Below are positions 6,011 to 6,968 of a DNA stretch of 6,968 bases, piece after piece (the first letter of the stretch is position 1; each line of letters begins with the position of its first letter). Source of the stretch: Candidatus Eiseniibacteriota bacterium (GTDB lineage Bacteria > Eisenbacteria > RBG-16-71-46 > CAIMUX01 > WJJG01); the NCBI GenBank assembly GCA_016867695.1, contig VGIY01000136.1, forward strand, positions 1-6,968, in the 5' to 3' direction. The translations under genes and the position numbers were made by a program. Below the pieces are notes generated by a model. The model saw only the letters and a program-made list of their open reading frames with translations. It was not told the DNA's origin and ran no database searches.

Positions 6011-6968
6011 CTAGACGAAGGCCTCCTCGATCTGGGCCATGATCTGCTCCTCCGAGAAGCCGCGGGCGAAGATCGCGTTCGAGCGGCAGGCGGCGACGCA
6101 GAGGCCGCAGCCCTTGCAGAGGATCGGGTTGATCTCCGACTTCCCCGCCCAGGGCCCCGACTCGAGGAGCCGAGGCGCGCTGTACGGGCAGACCGCGACG
6201 CAGACGCCGCAGCTCGAGCAGTGCCGCGGATCCACGTAGGCGACCGTGCCGGAGACATGGATGCTGCGCCGCGCCAGCAGCGTCATCGCCCGCGACGCGG
6301 CCGCCCGCCCCTGGGCGATGCTCTCGTCGATGCCCTTCGGGTAGTGCGCCAGGCCGCAGAGGAAGACGCCGTCGGTGGCGAACTCCGAGGGCCCCAGCTT
6401 GACGTGGGCCTCGAGGAAGAAGCCCTGCTCGGTCAGCGGGACCTTGAACATCTGCGCCAGCGACTCGTCCGCGTAGGGGACGATGGCCGCCGCCAGCGTC
6501 ACCAGATCGGCGCGGATCTCCCAGTCCTGGTGCAGCGCGGCGTCGCGGACGCGGACCAGCAGGCCCTCCCCGTCGGGCTGGACCTCGGGCTTGGCGCCCG
6601 GATCGAAGCGGATGAACTTGACCCCCTCGCGCCGCGCCCTCTCGTAGACCCTCTCCCGCAGCCCGTAGCTGCGGATGTCGCGGTAGAGGACGTAGGCGTC
6701 CAGCTCCGGATTCAGCTCCTTCAGCGCCAGCGCCGACTCGATCGAGTGCGTGCAGCAGACGCGCGAGCAGTAGGGGCGCTCCGGCTCCCGCGAGCCGACG
6801 CACTGGATGAAGACCGCCGCCCGCAGGCGCGCCAGCTCGGGATCCCGGTCGATCAGCCGCCGGTCCAGCTCCTGGTGGGTGAGCACCCCGGGGTGCCCGC
6901 CGCGGCCGTACTCGCTCGGCTCGAGCGCGCCCGCGCCGGTGGCGACGACGGCCACGCCGTGGCGGATC
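6011..6968 (-). CDS. hdrA: Heterodisulfide reductase subunit A (HdrA), C-terminal part, cut by the window edge
   Basis: The C-terminal 318 residues are visible; the frame enters from the right edge with no stop (IRHG precedes the GTG at 6955, which is an internal Val). HdrA is the FAD-containing, electron-bifurcating subunit of cytoplasmic heterodisulfide reductase-type complexes. Landmarks, counted from the first whole codon at the edge: VVATGAG; QCVGSR with C56; YCSRVCC with C67, C71 and C72; RSYGLRE; PLTEQGFFLEAHVKLGPS (177-194); and the FAD-region phrase GVFLCGLAHYPKGIDESIAQG (within 200-220). Two C-terminal ferredoxin clusters follow: C250, C253, C256 and C260 (CSSCGVCVAVCP), then C284, C287, C290 and C294 (CKGCGLCVAACRSNAI). 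The N-terminal FAD-binding fold and any N-terminal cluster are outside the window. The adjacent floxDCBA genes mark this as the Flox-Hdr type. Confidence 0.95.
   Translation of the reverse strand, partial: IRHGVAVVATGAGALEPSEYGRGGHPGVLTHQELDRRLIDRDPELARLRAAVFIQCVGSREPERPYCSRVCCTHSIESALALKELNPELDAYVLYRDIRSYGLRERVYERARREGVKFIRFDPGAKPEVQPDGEGLLVRVRDAALHQDWEIRADLVTLAAAIVPYADESLAQMFKVPLTEQGFFLEAHVKLGPSEFATDGVFLCGLAHYPKGIDESIAQGRAAASRAMTLLARRSIHVSGTVAYVDPRHCSSCGVCVAVCPYSAPRLLESGPWAGKSEINPILCKGCGLCVAACRSNAIFARGFSEEQIMAQIEEAFV

Noticed and set aside
5916..6803. Upstream extension of the floxD frame to 439 codons (a possible HdrA-MvhD type fusion)
   Set aside because: The extension is hdrA read in another frame and shows no family sequence. 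floxD has its own ATG and purine-rich ribosome binding site at 5915, and hdrA has its own stop at 6011-6013, so the two are separate genes.
1..6968. CRISPR arrays, insertion sequences, tRNA or rRNA genes, attachment sites
   Set aside because: No regularly spaced direct repeats with spacers, transposase-like frames, terminal inverted repeats or recognisable RNA gene sequences were found.

Overview
The window is high-GC DNA (about 70% by eye) with tightly packed genes and heavy G/C bias at third codon positions. It holds one complete plus-strand gene and a run of five co-directional minus-strand genes, the first cut by the right edge. A short fragment of another minus-strand gene lies at the left edge. 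There are no rRNA or tRNA genes, insertion sequences or CRISPR arrays. The redox genes suggest an anaerobic bacterium, but the sequence does not fix its phylum.

Left part (1-2547). The first 33 codons of an unidentified minus-strand gene (1-100, cut by the left edge) diverge from a large plus-strand gene that ends at 2547. The large gene encodes a Kef-type (CPA2) monovalent cation/proton antiporter with about 12 membrane segments, a TrkA-N/RCK nucleotide-binding domain and two TrkA-C domains. Its start is uncertain: GTG 169 has the best ribosome binding site, while ATG 121 and GTG 307 are alternatives. The stretch before the membrane domain is an Ala/Pro-rich repeat with an exact 30-nt period.

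Right part (6968 down to 2559, minus strand). In transcription order the genes are hdrA (3' part only), floxD (MvhD-like), floxC, floxB and floxA. This matches the bacterial Flox-Hdr arrangement, hdr genes followed by floxDCBA, known from sulfate reducers and other anaerobes. FloxA (FAD, NAD(P)H and a 2Fe-2S site) would take electrons from or give them to NAD(P)H. FloxB and FloxC carry 4Fe-4S chains, and FloxD (2Fe-2S) links these to HdrA, the flavin electron-bifurcating subunit. HdrB and HdrC would normally complete the complex; if present they lie beyond the right edge, which cannot be seen here. Family knowledge suggests NADH oxidation coupled to ferredoxin and disulfide (for example DsrC trisulfide/disulfide) reduction, or the reverse, in the cytoplasm. 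Partner and direction are inference. The junctions floxD/floxC (stop and start share a base), floxC/floxB (18 nt) and floxB/floxA (11-nt overlap) indicate one translationally coupled operon, with a 95-nt gap only between hdrA and floxD.

Most notable points: FloxB appears to have lost all four cysteines of the N-terminal cluster motif seen in its HydB/AsrA relatives; floxB carries a nearly perfect 42-bp in-frame tandem duplication; FloxB and FloxC share the same unusual CxxCxxCxxxCPxCxC cluster motif; and the operon and the antiporter gene converge with only 11 bp between their stop codons.
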